From NCBI GenBank assembly GCA_023439305.1, contig JAEXOO010000043.1:141351-205350 (forward strand): a stretch of 64,000 nucleotides of DNA, in the 5' to 3' direction. Below are positions 24,627-33,348 of the stretch, one piece after another. The notes beneath the pieces were generated by a model that saw only the letters and a program-made list of their open reading frames with translations, searched no databases and was not told where the DNA came from. How positions within the stretch are numbered: the stretch's first letter is position 1; the number at the start of each line of letters is the position of its first letter. Source of the DNA: Pseudomonadota bacterium (GTDB lineage: Bacteria > Pseudomonadota > Gammaproteobacteria > Burkholderiales > Burkholderiaceae_B). The position numbers were made by a program, and so were the translations under genes.

Positions 24627-25151
24627 ATCGCAACCGAGAAAAAACATCGCATCAACGGTGAAATCCGTATTCCAGAGGTGCGACTCATTGGAATCGAGGG
24701 TGAACAGCTAGGTATCGTGAAGGTGCCTGATGCGCTGGCCATGGCCGAGCAAAATGACGTGGACCTGGTGGAAATCGCGCCTGCTGCGCAGCCGCCTGTC
24801 TGCCGTCTGATGGATTACGGCAAGTTCCGCTACCAGGAACAGAAGCGCCAGCAAGAAGCCAAGGCCAAGCAGAAGATTATCCAGATCAAGGAAGTCAAAT
24901 TCCGTCCCGGTACGGACGAAGGCGACTACCAGGTGAAACTGCGCAACGTCAAACGCTTTATCGACGATGGCGACAAGGTCAAGGTCACGCTGCGTTTCCG
25001 TGGCCGTGAAATGGCGCACCAAGAGCTGGGCATGCGAGTTCTGGAGCGTGTTCGTGACGATGTGAGCGAGTTGTGTCAGGTTGAGGCCATGCCCAAGCTG
25101 GAAGGCCGTCAAATGGTCATGGTGCTGGCTCCTCGCAAGAAAGCCGCCTGA
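24627..25151 (+). CDS. infC: Translation initiation factor IF-3, non-canonical AUC start
   Basis: A 174-residue IF-3, the factor that keeps ribosomal subunits apart and checks the start codon. The conserved N-terminus ATEKKHRINGEIRIPEVRLIG is only reached if translation begins at ATC 24627, eight bases after AGGAG; the first standard start codon (GTG 24678) would delete 17 conserved residues. AUU, AUC or AUA starts are a known device by which IF-3 represses its own synthesis. The N-domain, the Lys-rich linker (FRYQEQKRQQEAKAKQK) and the C-domain (FRPGTDEGDYQVKLRN, then VTLRFRGREM) are complete. It is 46 bases after thrS. A strong terminator follows, and rpmI-rplT lie 13.3 kb further on. Confidence 0.95.
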   Translation: MATEKKHRINGEIRIPEVRLIGIEGEQLGIVKVPDALAMAEQNDVDLVEIAPAAQPPVCRLMDYGKFRYQEQKRQQEAKAKQKIIQIKEVKFRPGTDEGDYQVKLRNVKRFIDDGDKVKVTLRFRGREMAHQELGMRVLERVRDDVSELCQVEAMPKLEGRQMVMVLAPRKKAA

Positions 25152-25231
25152 TGTCCTGTCCTTCAGCGGCCTGGCAGCACGTCGGGCCGCTGGTCGCCAT
25201 GCCCGCTGTTTTCCGGCAGGGATGGCGCAAT

Positions 25232-25266
25232 CGCCTTTGCAGCACAACTGCAAAGGCGTTTTTCTC
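25232..25266 (+). terminator. Intrinsic terminator after infC
   Basis: A perfect 11-base stem, CGCCTTTGCAG (25232-25242) and CTGCAAAGGCG (25248-25258), with loop CACAA and a following TTTTTCTC. It ends the thrS-infC transcript 12 bases before the gshB start. Confidence 0.92.
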
Positions 25267-25277
25267 TAGGTGTGTGC

Positions 25278-26240
25278 ATGCACGTTCTGTTCATCATTGA
25301 TCCCTTGCCCAGCCTGTCGGCGTACAAGGATTCTTCCGTTGCCATGATGCGCGCCTTTTTGGCTCGAGGTCATCAGGTCAGCGTGGCGCTGCAATCCGAA
25401 CTGTATATTGCGGACAGCCGGGTCCGCACCCGACATGTCGGCGTGCATATTGCTGTCGATGCAGATCTGAGCAGCCCGTCTTGGTGGAGCCATCCGAATG
25501 CGGCCGGCGACGACGAGCTCAACGTGTTTGACGCGGTCATCATGCGCAAGGATCCTCCTTTCGACATGGAATACGCGTATTCCACGCATCTGCTGGGGTT
25601 TGCCCAGGAGCAGGGCGCACGCGTTTTCAATGCCGGTTCGGCGATCCGCAACCATCCCGAAAAGCTGGCCATCACCGAGTTTCCGGAGTTCACGCCCACC
25701 ACGCTGGTCACCCGTGACATGCAACGTTTGCGCGCCTTTCACCAGGAGCACAAGGACGTCATCGTCAAGCCCCTGGACGGCATGGGCGGCATGGGTATTT
25801 TCCGTCTGCGCGATCCCGAGCCCAATCTGGGTGCCATCCTGGAAACGCTGACCGCCAATGGCGCCCAGACCATCATGGCGCAGCGCTATATCCCCGAAAT
25901 CGTGGATGGCGATAAACGCATTCTGATCATCGGCGGCGAACCTGTGCCGTATGCGCTGGCCCGAATTCCGCTGGCCGGAGAAACGCGCGGCAACCTGGCC
26001 GCCGGCGGGCGCGGCGTTGCTCAGGCTCTGTCTGATCACGACTGGCATATCGCCCGTACCATAGGCCCCAAGCTGGCCGCGCGCGGGCTGTTGTTGATCG
26101 GCCTGGATGTGATCGGCGATTACGTCACTGAAATCAATGTCACTAGTCCTACCTGTTTCGTGGAAATCACGCAGCAGACCGGGTTTGATGTGGCCGAGTT
26201 TTTCGTGAAGGCCGTCGAGACGGCGACGGGGCGCACGTGA
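25278..26240 (+). CDS. gshB: Glutathione synthetase
   Basis: A 320-residue ATP-grasp ligase that joins gamma-glutamylcysteine and glycine to make glutathione in the cytosol. The N-terminus MHVLFIIDPLPSLSAYKDSS is typical of GshB, as are VIMRKDPPFDMEY, the ATP-binding KPLDGMGGMGIF, and the metal-binding end EINVTSPTCFVE. I use ATG 25278; GTG 25272 is in frame six bases earlier. It begins directly after the infC terminator. Its stop overlaps the GTG start of the PTS EIIA gene by three bases, a linkage of gshB with the partial PTS that is common in betaproteobacteria. Confidence 0.96.
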   Translation: MHVLFIIDPLPSLSAYKDSSVAMMRAFLARGHQVSVALQSELYIADSRVRTRHVGVHIAVDADLSSPSWWSHPNAAGDDELNVFDAVIMRKDPPFDMEYAYSTHLLGFAQEQGARVFNAGSAIRNHPEKLAITEFPEFTPTTLVTRDMQRLRAFHQEHKDVIVKPLDGMGGMGIFRLRDPEPNLGAILETLTANGAQTIMAQRYIPEIVDGDKRILIIGGEPVPYALARIPLAGETRGNLAAGGRGVAQALSDHDWHIARTIGPKLAARGLLLIGLDVIGDYVTEINVTSPTCFVEITQQTGFDVAEFFVKAVETATGRT

Positions 26241-26638
26241 TCCGCCTGGCCCTGATCATGCATGAGCCGCTGGCCAGCGCCTTTGCCAGCTGTGCGGAGC
26301 ATGTGCTGGGCGAGCAACCGGATCTGTTCGTCTTTGATATACAGGCCGACGAATGCACGGACAAGGCGGTCGAGCGCCTGCTGTCCAAGCTGCAGGCCCA
26401 GGCCGAGCCAGCCACCCTGATACTGTGCGACCTGTACGGCGCCACGCCTTTCAATGTGGCGCGGCGCGTGCAACAGGGCTTGCAGGATCAGGGGCAAGCG
26501 GTGCATTTGCTGACCGGCACCAATATGTGCATGGTTCTGAAGGCCCTGACCGAACGCCGTGACAATCCCGAGCGTCTGGCTCAGGATGTCATGGAAGGGG
26601 CCATGCGCGGCATCGTCGATGCCGACTGCCATTGCTGA
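26237..26638 (+). CDS. PTS EIIA component, mannose family type
   Basis: A 133-residue cytosolic EIIA domain of the mannose/fructose family. The phosphorylated His is His9 in ALIMHEPLA, and the fold is confirmed by LILCDLYGATPFNVARRV and VHLLTGTNMCMVLKAL. It receives phosphate from HPr, encoded next. No EIIB or EIIC genes are nearby, so it probably has a regulatory rather than a sugar-transport role. It starts at GTG 26237, overlapping the gshB stop. It belongs to the operon gshB-EIIA-ptsH-ptsI. Confidence 0.93.
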   Translation: MIRLALIMHEPLASAFASCAEHVLGEQPDLFVFDIQADECTDKAVERLLSKLQAQAEPATLILCDLYGATPFNVARRVQQGLQDQGQAVHLLTGTNMCMVLKALTERRDNPERLAQDVMEGAMRGIVDADCHC

Positions 26639-26672
26639 GCCATTTTTCATTTCACTTTTCCAGATTGTTTTT

Positions 26673-26942
26673 ATGCCCACTGTATCCATCGTCATCAGCA
26701 ATAAGCTGGGCCTGCATGCCCGGGCCGCTGCCAAGCTGACGCAGCTTGCAGGCCGCTATGCCAGTGAAGTCTTCATTTCGCGCGGTTCGCAGCGCGTCAA
26801 TGCCAAAAGCATCATGGGCGTCATGATGCTGGCGGCCGGCATGGGTGTAACGGTGGTGGTCGATGCCGAAGGCCCCGATGCGGAACAGGCCCTGAGCGAT
26901 ATCCAGGCTCTGTTTCAGGCCAAGTTTGGTGAAAACGAATAA
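26673..26942 (+). CDS. ptsH: Phosphocarrier protein HPr
   Basis: An 89-residue phosphocarrier. The phosphorylated His is His15 in NKLGLHARAAAKL, and the regulatory Ser is Ser46 in VNAKSIMGVMML, so HPr kinase could act on it if present. It passes phosphate from Enzyme I (next gene) to EIIA (previous gene). The start ATG 26673 is chosen for the family length; the longer frame from 26559 overlaps the EIIA gene. No strong ribosome binding site is visible. Confidence 0.95.
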   Translation: MPTVSIVISNKLGLHARAAAKLTQLAGRYASEVFISRGSQRVNAKSIMGVMMLAAGMGVTVVVDAEGPDAEQALSDIQALFQAKFGENE

Positions 26943-26959
26943 ATAGACTGTAGTCCGAC

Positions 26960-28717
26960 ATGAATTCTGCTGCCGCTCGTCCTTCCGCCCACGATTTCAC
27001 TGCCATGTTCACGGCCCAAGGCCAGGCAGTCGTCAAAGGCTATGCCATTGCCAAGGCGGTCGTGATGAGTGCGGCTGCCCTGGAAGTGCCGCACTATCGG
27101 ATCGGCGCCGAAGACGTGGATTCCGAATGCCAGCGCCTGCTCAGCGCCATGGCCAGCACGCGGGACGAGCTCAAGGCCATGGTCGATCACCTGCCGGCCG
27201 ATGCGCCCCGGGAGCTGGCGCCCATTCTGACAGTGCACAGCCTGTTGCTGGATGATCCCATGCTGACGCAGCAAACCTGCGCCATCATTGCCGAGCGCCA
27301 GTACAACGCGGAATGGGCTCTGACCACGCAGGGCCAGATGCTGGTGGAGCAGTTTTCCCAGATGGAAGACGCCTACCTGCGAGAACGCGGCGCGGATGTG
27401 CGGCAAGTTATCGAGCGTGTCCTGCGCGTGCTGGCCGGCAAGCCGGCTCTGCTGCCGGGGTTCTCTGCCACTCAGGACGAAGCCCTGATCGTGGTGGCGC
27501 GTGATATTTCACCGGCCGACATGTTGCGTTTGCGGGGTGGACAGTTCGCCGCCTTTCTGACCGATCTGGGCGGGCCGACATCGCACACCGCTATTGTGGC
27601 GCGCAGCATGAATGTACCTGCGGTGGTGGGGCTGGGCGGGTTTCGCAGTTTGATACGCGATGGCGACTGGCTGATTGTGGACGGCTTCACCGGCTCGGTC
27701 ATGGTCAATCCGTCTGCAGCGGTATTGGCGGAATACAAGCAGCGGCAAGAGGCCTATTTGTTGGAACGGGCCGAGCTCGAAGCGCTGCACGATGCGCCGG
27801 CCGTGACTCTGGATGGCATCCCCATTCGTCTTGAAGCCAATATCGAATTGCCTGAAGAAGCCGAGCAGGCGCTCAAGGCGGGTGCTGATGGCATAGGCTT
27901 GTTTCGCAGCGAGTTCCTGTTCATGGGGCGCAGCGACCTGCCGTCCGAGCAAGAGCAGTACGAGGCCTATGCTCGTGTCGTCAAAGCCATGCAGGGTCGG
28001 GTGGTTACGATCCGCACCTTGGATATCGGCGCTGACAAGACACTGGATGGCGATGCGACCGTTGCCACCAATCCAGCGTTGGGTCTGCGCGCCATCCGCT
28101 ATTGCCTGGATCGCCCCGAGATGTTCGCCACCCAGTTGCGCGCCTTGCTGCGCGCCTGTGTGCACGGCCAGATCCGTATCCTGATTCCCATGATTTCGTC
28201 CATGACCGAGGTCTATGCCACCCGCCAGGCGATTGAGTCCGCCGCTCGCGAGCTGGAAAAATCGGGCACGCCGTTCTCTCGCGACTTCTTGTTGGGGGCC
28301 ATGGTGGAGGTGCCGGCCATTGCCATTGCCATCGATCCTTTCGTCGAGGAACTGGACTTTTTGTCTATCGGTACCAATGACCTGATCCAATACGTGCTGG
28401 CTGTGGACCGGGGAGATGCCGAAGTGGCGGATCTGTACGATCCCATGCATCCTGCCGTATTGCGCCTGATCGCCCACACCATCAATGCCGCTGATCGTGT
28501 GGGCAAGCCGGTGGCGGTATGTGGGGAAATGGCGGGCGATTCGTCCGTCACCCGTATGCTGCTGGGCCTGGGCCTGAAAGAATTCTCCATGCATCCGCAG
28601 CAACTGCTGGATGTCAAAAAAGAAGTGCGTCTTTCGCACTCCAACGCCTTGCGCGTCAAGGTCGCCAGCGCCCTGAATCGCGCCGAGCGCATTGATCTGG
28701 CTACCTTAGCCGCCTAA
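26960..28717 (+). CDS. ptsI: PTS Enzyme I, phosphoenolpyruvate-protein phosphotransferase
   Basis: A 585-residue cytosolic enzyme that takes phosphate from phosphoenolpyruvate and passes it to HPr. The phosphorylated His lies in GGPTSHTAIVARSMNVPA, followed by the phosphoenolpyruvate-binding TIM barrel with GIGLFRSEFLFM, TIRTLDIGADK, FLSIGTNDLIQYVLAVDR, and the closing VCGEMAGD motif with its active-site Cys. The length is normal for the family. It is 17 bases after ptsH. Together the three PTS genes form a relay without a sugar permease. Confidence 0.97.
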   Translation: MNSAAARPSAHDFTAMFTAQGQAVVKGYAIAKAVVMSAAALEVPHYRIGAEDVDSECQRLLSAMASTRDELKAMVDHLPADAPRELAPILTVHSLLLDDPMLTQQTCAIIAERQYNAEWALTTQGQMLVEQFSQMEDAYLRERGADVRQVIERVLRVLAGKPALLPGFSATQDEALIVVARDISPADMLRLRGGQFAAFLTDLGGPTSHTAIVARSMNVPAVVGLGGFRSLIRDGDWLIVDGFTGSVMVNPSAAVLAEYKQRQEAYLLERAELEALHDAPAVTLDGIPIRLEANIELPEEAEQALKAGADGIGLFRSEFLFMGRSDLPSEQEQYEAYARVVKAMQGRVVTIRTLDIGADKTLDGDATVATNPALGLRAIRYCLDRPEMFATQLRALLRACVHGQIRILIPMISSMTEVYATRQAIESAARELEKSGTPFSRDFLLGAMVEVPAIAIAIDPFVEELDFLSIGTNDLIQYVLAVDRGDAEVADLYDPMHPAVLRLIAHTINAADRVGKPVAVCGEMAGDSSVTRMLLGLGLKEFSMHPQQLLDVKKEVRLSHSNALRVKVASALNRAERIDLATLAA

Positions 28718-29036
28718 GCATTTCTATTGAGTGTTGTTTATGGCCGTTAATTTGTAACGGCTGGCGGTATCGGCTTTTCCGATGATTCTGTCTGTAACTG
28801 GCCTGTCATGACTGTTTCAGTCGCAAGCGCCTGTCCCTAAAGGGTTTCAGGAGATCGGGCCAGCGTGCGGCCATTTGTATTGAAATCAGGATTTACACTA
28901 ATAGGGTAGTCGCCAAGGCCGGCGTCGATAGAATGGCGTTTAGGGGAGTTGTAACAGACCCACTGCCGAGCCGGCAGTCGCACCAGGCCTCGGCATGATT
29001 TTATTAAGCGACTTGGACTAGTAGGAAGGAAATCTT
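28718..29036. other. Intergenic region of about 320 bases after ptsI
   Basis: No open frame with coding character is seen. GCCGTTA and TAACGGC (28744-28762) can form a seven-base hairpin shortly after ptsI but lack a T run. ACTGCCG and CGGCAGT (28962-28978) form another perfect hairpin about 60 bases before the next start. A promoter for the lipoprotein gene is expected here, but I could not assign convincing hexamers. Confidence 0.5.
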
Positions 29037-29540
29037 ATGAAACTGACTCGTGCTCATTTTGCTGTGATGACCGTTGCTGCGTCGATGACTCTTTTGGCTG
29101 CTTGCTCCAAAGGGGACGACACCGCTGCTCCAGCCAACAGTGCGCCGCCTGCTCCTGTCACTACTCCAGAATCGTCGGCGCCCACGACACCCGCTCCAGT
29201 CACGCCCGCGCCATCCACTGATCAATCGGCTGCAGACAAGGCGCAGGAAATGAAGCAATCGGCGGCCAATACGGCGGACAAGGTCAAGGAAGAGGCCAAG
29301 GAGGCCAAAGAAAATGCCAAGGACAACATGGCAGCCTTGAAGGAAGACGCCAAGGAGGCCGGTGACAAGGTCGCTGAAAAAGCGGGTGAAGCCAAAGATG
29401 CCGTGGCCGGCGCAGCTCACCGGGCCGGCGATGCCATCAAGGAAGGCGCCGCCAAAGCCGACAATGCCATTCAGAAGGAACTGGGCAATGGCGTGAACGC
29501 CGCCCCCTCCAACGTCCCTTCCGAACAGGCCAAGCCCTGA
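29037..29540 (+). CDS. Lipoprotein with LEA-like Lys/Glu/Ala-rich helical repeats
   Basis: A 167-residue protein with a lipoprotein signal (MTVAASMTLLAAC, Cys23). A Pro/Ser/Thr/Ala linker follows to about residue 62. A long hydrophilic region (about 65-150) is made of 11-residue-like repeats such as KVKEEAKEAKENAKDN and AGDKVAEKAGEAKDA. This resembles LEA or apolipoprotein-like amphipathic helices and would sit in the periplasm anchored to a membrane. Relatives are linked to envelope stress or desiccation; this is inference. GGAAGGAAA precedes the ATG and a strong terminator follows. Confidence 0.8.
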   Translation: MKLTRAHFAVMTVAASMTLLAACSKGDDTAAPANSAPPAPVTTPESSAPTTPAPVTPAPSTDQSAADKAQEMKQSAANTADKVKEEAKEAKENAKDNMAALKEDAKEAGDKVAEKAGEAKDAVAGAAHRAGDAIKEGAAKADNAIQKELGNGVNAAPSNVPSEQAKP

Positions 29541-29577
29541 TCGCGCCATGAACGACTGATTCGCTTCGGTCAATGAT

Positions 29578-29607
29578 AAAAGCGGGTGCCGTTGGCGCCC
29601 GCTTTTT
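29578..29607 (+). terminator. Intrinsic terminator after the LEA-like lipoprotein gene
   Basis: A 13-base stem, AAAAGCGGGTGCC (29578-29590) and GGCGCCCGCTTTT, with a GTT loop, ends in a T run. One G-T pair is in the stem. Confidence 0.92.
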
Positions 29608-29647
29608 CTTATACTGCATGTATTGTGAATGTTTATAGGAGAAGATC

Positions 29648-29935
29648 ATGATCAATCGTAACGAGTGGCTGGACGATCTGCAGAAAAACGTATCGGAACT
29701 GATCGCCAAGAGCCCAGCTGCCGACATCGAACGCAACGTCAAAGCCTTCATGGGCCAGACCTTCAATCGTATGGATCTGGTGACGCGGGACGAGTTCGAC
29801 ACCTACAAACTGATGCTGGAGCGCGCCCTGGCGCGCGTTGCCGCTCTGGAAACACGTATCCAGACGCTGGAGGGCCGTCAGGCGCCCGTCGTTCAAGCCG
29901 ATGATACGCAGCCCAAGGAGCCAGGTCAGAGCTGA
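29648..29935 (+). CDS. ubiK: UbiK/BMFP-family accessory factor for ubiquinone synthesis
   Basis: A 95-residue helical protein of the YqiC/BMFP family. An N-terminal helix (MINRNEWLDDLQKNVSELIA) precedes a C-terminal coiled coil beginning VTRDEFDTYKLMLERALARV and ending ETRIQTLEGRQ. UbiK assists aerobic ubiquinone biosynthesis with UbiJ, and the coiled coil trimerises. AGGAGA precedes ATG 29648. In many betaproteobacteria this gene neighbours comM; here comM lies 3.4 kb downstream after three other genes. Confidence 0.9.
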   Translation: MINRNEWLDDLQKNVSELIAKSPAADIERNVKAFMGQTFNRMDLVTRDEFDTYKLMLERALARVAALETRIQTLEGRQAPVVQADDTQPKEPGQS

Positions 29936-29948
29936 TTGCGCCGCTTTT

Positions 29949-31172
29949 ATGCAGACCCCCGTCGTAGCGCGCAGCGCCGTCTCTTCTCCCTTTCTCAGCG
30001 CGCTGTTTCTGGTGCTGACCGGCGTCTGCGCCGCCTTGCATATCTGGAAGGTGCCCCCTGCCTTGCCCGCGATGCAGCGCGAATTGGGCTTGGATCTGGT
30101 GCAATCCGGTTTCTTGCTCTCCAGCGTACAGATGGCGGGCATGCTGATGGGCTTGTTGATTGGTATGGTGTCCGAACGCATCGGTCTGCGCCGGTGTATC
30201 TTGATCGGCCTGGGCATTCTCAGCCTGATGTCGCTGGCTGCGCCTTTTTTTCAGCATAGCGGGCTGATTCTGCTGAGCCGTGCCATTGAAGGCTGCGGCT
30301 TTCTGATGGTTGTATTGCCGGTGCCGGCATTGATCAAACGCATGACCGATGCTGCCATGCTCAGCCGCATCATGGGTTTGTGGGGCTGTTATATGCCGGC
30401 CGGTGCTGTGTTGATGCTGTGGGGCGGGGCGGCCTGGCTCAGCGTCGGAACCTGGAGGGAGCTATGGCTGGCGCTGTCCGTGTTGACGGCGCTGGTGCTG
30501 GCTCTGACGCTGTGGCTGGTGCCGCGCGACCCCGCGCGATCACCGACCAAAGAAGGAATGCGGCCGGGCTCAGACTCGTTGTCGGATCTGGTGCGCGCCA
30601 CCTTGCGTTCGGGGCGGGTTTGGCTAGTGGCCTTGAGCTTTGGCGTCTACGCCGCACAATGGGCCGCTGTCGTGGGGTTCATGCCCACTATCTACAACCA
30701 GGCCAATATCTCCGTCGCTACGGCAGGCCTGCTGACCGCGCTCATCGCAGGTGGCAATGTGATCGGCAATCTGGGGGCGGGGCGACTGTTGCATCGCGGC
30801 CTGCTGCCGCATCGCCTCTTGCAGATTGGTTTTGTCTGCATGATGGCCGCCGCCACGGTGGCCTTCGGATTGGCTCAAACCATCCATGTCCAGTTTGTGG
30901 CGATTCTGCTGTTTTCCATTACGGGTGGTCTCATCCCCGCCACCTTGTTCTTCCTGGCCGTGACGGTGGCGCCGTCGCCCCAGACCACGTCGTCGTCAGT
31001 GGGCTGGGTGCAGCAATGTTCTTCCATGGGACAGTTCGTCGGCCCGCCAGTGGTGGCCTGGGCGGTTCATGTGCTGGGCGGCTGGCAATGGGCCTGGGTG
31101 GCGACATCGGCGTTCGCCCTGGCAGGTTTGCTGATGACTGTGTGGCTGGCCCGAGGGCTGGCTCGTCACTGA
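29949..31172 (+). CDS. MFS transporter (CynX/NimT-like)
   Basis: A 407-residue inner-membrane protein with about 12 membrane segments. The MFS loop motif after the second segment is seen in GMVSERIGLRRCILIGLG. The arrangement, with the start ALHIWKVPPALPAMQRELGLD and motif GWVQQCSSMGQFVGPPVVA, resembles the cyanate/nitroimidazole-type MFS group. The substrate is unknown. The start ATG 29949 lies 13 bases after ubiK, so co-transcription is probable, though its ribosome binding site is weak. A frame from 29838 overlaps ubiK and is rejected. Confidence 0.85.
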   Translation: MQTPVVARSAVSSPFLSALFLVLTGVCAALHIWKVPPALPAMQRELGLDLVQSGFLLSSVQMAGMLMGLLIGMVSERIGLRRCILIGLGILSLMSLAAPFFQHSGLILLSRAIEGCGFLMVVLPVPALIKRMTDAAMLSRIMGLWGCYMPAGAVLMLWGGAAWLSVGTWRELWLALSVLTALVLALTLWLVPRDPARSPTKEGMRPGSDSLSDLVRATLRSGRVWLVALSFGVYAAQWAAVVGFMPTIYNQANISVATAGLLTALIAGGNVIGNLGAGRLLHRGLLPHRLLQIGFVCMMAAATVAFGLAQTIHVQFVAILLFSITGGLIPATLFFLAVTVAPSPQTTSSSVGWVQQCSSMGQFVGPPVVAWAVHVLGGWQWAWVATSAFALAGLLMTVWLARGLARH

Positions 31173-31265
31173 TCTGAAATCCGCAGAGGCGTATACCTGG
31201 ATCGTGTCTTGAAGGGGGCTGGAACTTCTTATACTGATGCTCCTGCGCCTTCTTTGGAGTGTTGA

Positions 31266-32480
31266 ATGACCGCCGTCGCCATGAATGCCGATCAAGATCG
31301 TCATTCCGCTTGGGATCTCTTCTGGATTTTTTTGCGCCTGGGATGTACGTCGTTTGGCGGGCCGGTGGCGCACCTGGCTTTTTTCCGCCATGCATTTGTG
31401 GGCAAGCGGGGTTGGCTTGACGACAAGCAGTACATGGATCTGGTGGCGCTATGCCAATTTCTTCCGGGGCCGACCAGCAGTCAGGTGGGCATGGGTCTGG
31501 GCTTGCGACGTGCCGGCTTGATGGGCGGCTTGGCAGCGTGGCTGGGTTTCACCTTGCCGTCGGCTGTCATCATGATTGCATTCGCCTTGGGGCTGGGGCT
31601 CTGGAAGGACACGATCTCCGTCGGCTTGTTGCATGGCCTGAAGATTGCGGCGGTGGCGGTCGTGGCCCAGGCCGTATGGGGCATGGGACGCAGTCTGTGT
31701 CCTGATCGTGCTCGGCAGTCGCTGGCGGTGGCGGCGGCTATTTTTGCCCTGATGGCGCCGACCGTCTGGGGGCAGTTGACTAGCATTTTGCTGGGAGCCG
31801 TCGCAGGAGTCATCCTGTACCGAGCGGATCGAGCCGAAACGGGCGGCGTTTCCAGGACTGTCTCGCGTAGAGGCTGGAAGCTCAGTGCCATGGCCGGCGG
31901 GGTGTTCCTGCTCCTGCTTATCGTGCCTTCATTTTTCGTATTGGAGCAGGGCGGGCAGGCCTGGAGCCTGTTTGACGCTTTTTATCGGACCGGATCCCTG
32001 GTGTTTGGAGGCGGGCACGTGGCCTTGCCCTTGCTGCAAAGTGAAGTCGTCGTACCAGGCTGGGTGGACGCCCAGACCTTTTTGGCCGGTTATGGACTGG
32101 CGCAGGCGGTGCCCGGGCCCTTGTTTTCCATAGCAGGATTTCTGGGCGCCGCAGCCTCTGCGGGCCCTGGGGGCGTGTTGGGCGGGCTGTTGTGTCTGCT
32201 GGCTGTTTTTCTTCCTGCTTTCTTGCTGCTGGTCGCGGCCTTGCCGCATTGGGAGCGCTTGAGTCAGGCCCAAAGCGTTCAATCGGCGCTCAAGGGCGTG
32301 AATGCCGCCGTGGTCGGGTTGTTGCTGGCGGCCTTCTATGAGCCGGTCTGGAATAGCGCAGTCAGTCAGGCCCTGGATTTTTCCCTCGTGCTGCTTGCTT
32401 TCCTGGTCTTGACGCAATGGCGCGTTCCCCCCTGGCTGTTGGTTCTAGGCTGTGCTCTGGCGGGATGGCTGTTGCTGTAA
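31266..32480 (+). CDS. chrA: Chromate transporter ChrA, two CHR domains
   Basis: A 404-residue inner-membrane protein with two homologous CHR halves. The first begins LFWIFLRLGCTSFGGPVAHLA with QFLPGPTSSQVGMGLG; the second contains FYRTGSLVFGGGHVALPLLQ and GLAQAVPGPLFSIAGFLG. The paired FGGP/FGGG and PGP motifs are diagnostic. ChrA exports chromate, or in some members other oxyanions. It has the normal length of the two-domain form. It starts at ATG 31266 with GGAG seven bases upstream. No chrB regulator gene is nearby. Confidence 0.93.
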   Translation: MTAVAMNADQDRHSAWDLFWIFLRLGCTSFGGPVAHLAFFRHAFVGKRGWLDDKQYMDLVALCQFLPGPTSSQVGMGLGLRRAGLMGGLAAWLGFTLPSAVIMIAFALGLGLWKDTISVGLLHGLKIAAVAVVAQAVWGMGRSLCPDRARQSLAVAAAIFALMAPTVWGQLTSILLGAVAGVILYRADRAETGGVSRTVSRRGWKLSAMAGGVFLLLLIVPSFFVLEQGGQAWSLFDAFYRTGSLVFGGGHVALPLLQSEVVVPGWVDAQTFLAGYGLAQAVPGPLFSIAGFLGAAASAGPGGVLGGLLCLLAVFLPAFLLLVAALPHWERLSQAQSVQSALKGVNAAVVGLLLAAFYEPVWNSAVSQALDFSLVLLAFLVLTQWRVPPWLLVLGCALAGWLLL

Positions 32481-32539
32481 GCGTTATAGATATAAGCGCC
32501 AGTATGAGTCTGATTTGTACTAAATGGATTTAGAGCAAC

Positions 32540-33217
32540 ATGGTAATCAGTGACGTAAGCGGAACTCGACGTGATGTAATCGCCTGGCTCGGCGGATCCG
32601 AGCCAGTACGGGTCTTTGAGCGTTGTGTCTTTGACGGCGAGGATTTTTCCTCATTGGACTTCGATGGGGTGCGTTTCACGGGCTGTTCGCTGGTGCAAGC
32701 CCGGTTCGATCGCGCAGTATTGACCGATACCGTCTGGGATCGATGCCGGATGGGGCAAGCTGGTTTTAGTCTGGCCGATCTGACCGACGCACGCTTTCAG
32801 GAATGTGATCTGCACGTGACATCCTGGGCGCGGGCACGCTTGGCGTCGGCGTGTTTTCAGGATTCTAAATTGAGCGGCGCCACTTTTTCTGAGGTGCATG
32901 CCTTAGGCATGACCCTGCGGCAATGTCGCCTGGTCGGCGCACATATGCGCGGTCTGTCCTTTCGCAAGCAGAATTTGATTGAGCTGGACTTTTCGGACGC
33001 AGATCTTGGCGGCTGCGATTTTCGCGATGCTCTGTTCGATGGCGGCAGCTTGCGCGGAGCCAGCCTGAGGGGGGCTCGTTTTCAGGGGGCGGACCTGCGC
33101 ACGGTGGAGCTGGGAGAGATCACGGTGCATGACCTGACGAGCTCCTTGAGTGGTGCCGTCATCTCGGTGGAGCAGGCGGCGCAGCTGGTGGGTTCGTTGG
33201 GTGTCTGTGTCGCCTGA
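32540..33217 (+). CDS. Pentapeptide-repeat protein
   Basis: A 225-residue protein made largely of pentapeptide repeats of the A(D/N)LXX type from about residue 28 to 195, for example CVFDGEDFSSLDFDGVRFTG and ANLSEAD-like steps such as ADLGGCDFRDALF and ASLRGARFQGADLR. These fold as a right-handed square beta-helix. Some relatives (Qnr, MfpA, McbG) mimic DNA and protect gyrase, but most have no known function; nothing here indicates which. The C-terminal 30 residues lack repeats. It starts at ATG 32540 with a weak ribosome binding site. Confidence 0.85.
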   Translation: MVISDVSGTRRDVIAWLGGSEPVRVFERCVFDGEDFSSLDFDGVRFTGCSLVQARFDRAVLTDTVWDRCRMGQAGFSLADLTDARFQECDLHVTSWARARLASACFQDSKLSGATFSEVHALGMTLRQCRLVGAHMRGLSFRKQNLIELDFSDADLGGCDFRDALFDGGSLRGASLRGARFQGADLRTVELGEITVHDLTSSLSGAVISVEQAAQLVGSLGVCVA

Positions 33218-33348
33218 ACTGATCGCCGGCAGCAGGGCCAGGAGCGCCAGGTCTATGCGTACAACTGCGCATGACTTCCGTGCCGACGGCCCCTGGCGCA
33301 GGTCCTGAGCTTTAGGCAGACTGAGGATTTGCGCAACAAGGGGGAATC

